A stretch of DNA of 6,946 bases from Propionibacteriaceae bacterium (GTDB taxonomy: Bacteria > Actinomycetota > Actinomycetes > Propionibacteriales > Propionibacteriaceae), in contig DMIX01000411.1 in the NCBI GenBank assembly GCA_003451975.1, positions 1 to 6,946 of the forward strand, read 5' to 3'. The notes beneath the pieces were generated by a model, which saw only the letters and a list, made by a program, of their open reading frames with translations, was not told the origin of the DNA and did not search any database. How positions within the stretch are numbered: position 1 is the first letter of the stretch; every line of letters starts with the position of its first letter. Below are positions 5,734-6,946 of the stretch, piece by piece. Position numbers and translations under genes: made by a program.

Positions 5734-6642
5734 TTAGACCCGGAGGAACCTCCGGGTCGCGATCAGTGTGGGAATGACCGACAACACGATGGCCACTCCA
5801 CTGATCATTGCCATGGCTAGGCCGACATGTGTCCAGTCGACCCAGTGCTGGCTTGATAGTTGCGCTTTCACACCATCCACGATCACAAATTGTTCGAGCG
5901 CTGCCAAGGTGGCCGACGCTAAAAGGGCGCCAATCACAGCCGCTACTAGAGACTCCAGCAGGAACGGCAGCATGATGTACCAGTTGGACGCCCCCACCAG
6001 CCGCATGATGCCGATCTCCCGACGTCGGGCATGGGCAGCCATCCGGATGGTGTTGCTGATTTGGAGTGCTGCTGCCAGCAGGAGCAGCGCACTGGTGCCG
6101 ATGGTGGCCCATCGCGCCAGGTTCAGCCAGGCGAACAGTGGGTCCAGCAGTTTGTGCAGGTCGTTCACCGACTCCACTCCGGGCATGCCTGCCACCGAGG
6201 ACACCACGCCCTGATATTGCGTGGGGTCTTTCAGCTTCACACGGAAGGAGTCCGACATCATCTCCACCGTCATGGTGGACAACACCGGAGAATCGGCATA
6301 GATCTGCTTGAACTCGGCGAAGGCCTCTTCTTTGCTTTCGTAGAAGACCTCTGCCGTTTCGGGATTGGACCGCAGGCTGGCTTCGATGGCCTGCCGTTGG
6401 GCCTCGGTGGTGCTCTCCCCCGGCGTGCAGTTGTCTGCACTGGCCGGCGATTTGGGCGTACACATGAAAACGCTGATCTCGATCTTGTCGTACCAGCGCC
6501 CCTTGAACAGTTCGACCTGCTCGGCCGCCAGCAGCCCAATGCCGAACAGTGACAACGACACCCACATCGTCACGATCACGGCGAAGGTCATCGAGGCATT
6601 GCGTCGCAGCCCCGACCAGGTCTCAGTCCAGGTGTGCCTCAT
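5734..6642 (-). CDS. ftsX: Cell division protein FtsX (ABC-type permease-like subunit)
   Basis: FtsX is the membrane part of the FtsEX complex, passing ATP-driven movement of FtsE to a peptidoglycan hydrolase outside the cell. The 302 residues give the standard layout: cytoplasmic N-terminus, TM1 about 17-40, an extracellular domain about 41-172, TM2 about 173-195, a cytoplasmic loop with MAAHARRREIGIMRLVGAS (201-219, the coupling region typical of this family), TM3 about 221-246 and TM4 about 272-296. Cys61 and Cys72 in the extracellular domain could form a disulfide. The ATG at 6642 has AAGGAG 8 bases upstream and lies 30 bases after the ftsE stop; the TAA is at 5736-5734. The last codons form a hairpin. 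Length and motifs are normal, and the product looks intact. Confidence 0.97.
   Translation of the reverse strand: MRHTWTETWSGLRRNASMTFAVIVTMWVSLSLFGIGLLAAEQVELFKGRWYDKIEISVFMCTPKSPASADNCTPGESTTEAQRQAIEASLRSNPETAEVFYESKEEAFAEFKQIYADSPVLSTMTVEMMSDSFRVKLKDPTQYQGVVSSVAGMPGVESVNDLHKLLDPLFAWLNLARWATIGTSALLLLAAALQISNTIRMAAHARRREIGIMRLVGASNWYIMLPFLLESLVAAVIGALLASATLAALEQFVIVDGVKAQLSSQHWVDWTHVGLAMAMISGVAIVLSVIPTLIATRRFLRV
5737..5758 (-). repeat. Perfect hairpin in the last codons of ftsX
   Basis: GACCCGGAGG and CCTCCGGGTC form a 10-base perfect inverted repeat separated by AA, covering the final codons of ftsX up to its stop. No U tract follows. It may weaken transcription into the peptidase gene, protect the upstream mRNA from 3' decay, or control ribosome access to the next start. 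It could also be coincidence from Arg-rich coding, but the perfect pairing is striking. Confidence 0.5.
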
Positions 6643-6650
6643 CGCTGGCT

Positions 6651-6656
6651 CTCCTT
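6651..6656 (-). promoter_or_regulatory. Ribosome binding site of ftsX
   Basis: AAGGAG lies 8 bases before the ATG at 6642 and confirms that start; it lies in the 30-base gap after the ftsE stop. Confidence 0.75.
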
Positions 6657-6672
6657 GAGCAGCCTCACACGC

Positions 6673-6946
6673 TCACTGGTAGCCATAAACACCCTTGCTC
6701 TGGTCACGGACCAAGTTGCCGTTGGACAACTCGATCACTCGTTTACGCATCTGGTCGACGATGTTGGCGTCGTGGGTGGCCATCACCACCGTGGTGTCGG
6801 CTCGGTTGATCCGATCCAACAGCTTCATGATTCCCACGCTGGTTGCGGGATCGAGGTTTCCGGTCGGCTCGTCGCAGATCATGATCGCCGGCCGGTTGAC
6901 GAAAGCCCGCGCGATGGCGACTCGCTGCTGCTCGCCGCCGGAAAGC
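6673..6946 (-). CDS. ftsE: Cell division ATP-binding protein FtsE (C-terminal part)
   Basis: FtsE is the cytoplasmic ATPase that drives FtsX during septal wall splitting. Only the last 90 or so codons are inside the window; the start lies beyond position 6946. The visible part begins at the ABC signature [14 protein letters not shown], followed by the Walker B strand with catalytic Glu and D-loop ([13 protein letters not shown]), and the H-loop His in VVMATHD. The C-terminus, with [13 protein letters not shown], is the usual one for FtsE, ending at TGA (6675-6673). The next gene, ftsX, begins 30 bases later, so the two form an operon. No defect is visible. Walker A lies outside the window and cannot be checked. 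Confidence 0.96.
   Translation of the reverse strand, partial: LSGGEQQRVAIARAFVNRPAIMICDEPTGNLDPATSVGIMKLLDRINRADTTVVMATHDANIVDQMRKRVIELSNGNLVRDQSKGVYGYQ

Noticed and set aside
5286..5777. Plus-strand Ala-rich frame with a membrane-like look
   Set aside because: It is the complement of the peptidase N-terminal coiled coil and signal region; its hydrophobicity follows from the antisense of Ala/Lys/Glu codons.

Overview
The window looks like chromosome of a high-GC Gram-positive actinomycete. The order ftsE-ftsX-M23 peptidase-smpB next to ssrA, the strongly GC-biased codon use and the TAGGGT-type -10 fit Actinobacteria. The short FKBP and the gene order suggest the Propionibacteriaceae or a relative, but that is an impression from memory, not a placement.

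Positions 1-2890 are accessory DNA. Two plus-strand genes overlap by ATGA at 1025-1028. The first is a tyrosine-recombinase-like protein that lacks most catalytic residues. The second is a DDE transposase with a visible D-D-E set and a Cys/His-rich insertion. Both are interrupted by one reading-frame shift (about 381-402, and at a C6 run at 1402-1407). The pair is either a decaying mobile unit or, less likely, uses recoding. Clear terminal inverted repeats were not found.

Positions 2895-3450 hold two strong hairpins and then ssrA (tmRNA, minus strand, 2973-3337), which encodes the tag ADSNRTDFALAA. A divergent promoter region separates it from an FKBP-type prolyl isomerase gene (plus strand) that is probably translated from a leaderless mRNA.

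Positions 3833-6946 are a minus-strand core cluster: ftsE (3' part only), ftsX, a secreted coiled-coil M23 endopeptidase, then smpB. FtsE and FtsX form the divisome ABC complex that in other bacteria activates a coiled-coil peptidoglycan hydrolase, and the adjacent M23 protein is the obvious candidate client. SmpB and tmRNA, which act together in ribosome rescue, are both here, separated by the convergent FKBP gene and a shared terminator hairpin.

The most unusual part is the coupled recombinase-like/transposase pair lying just beyond the 3' end of ssrA, a known type of integration hotspot. The core genes look ordinary and intact.
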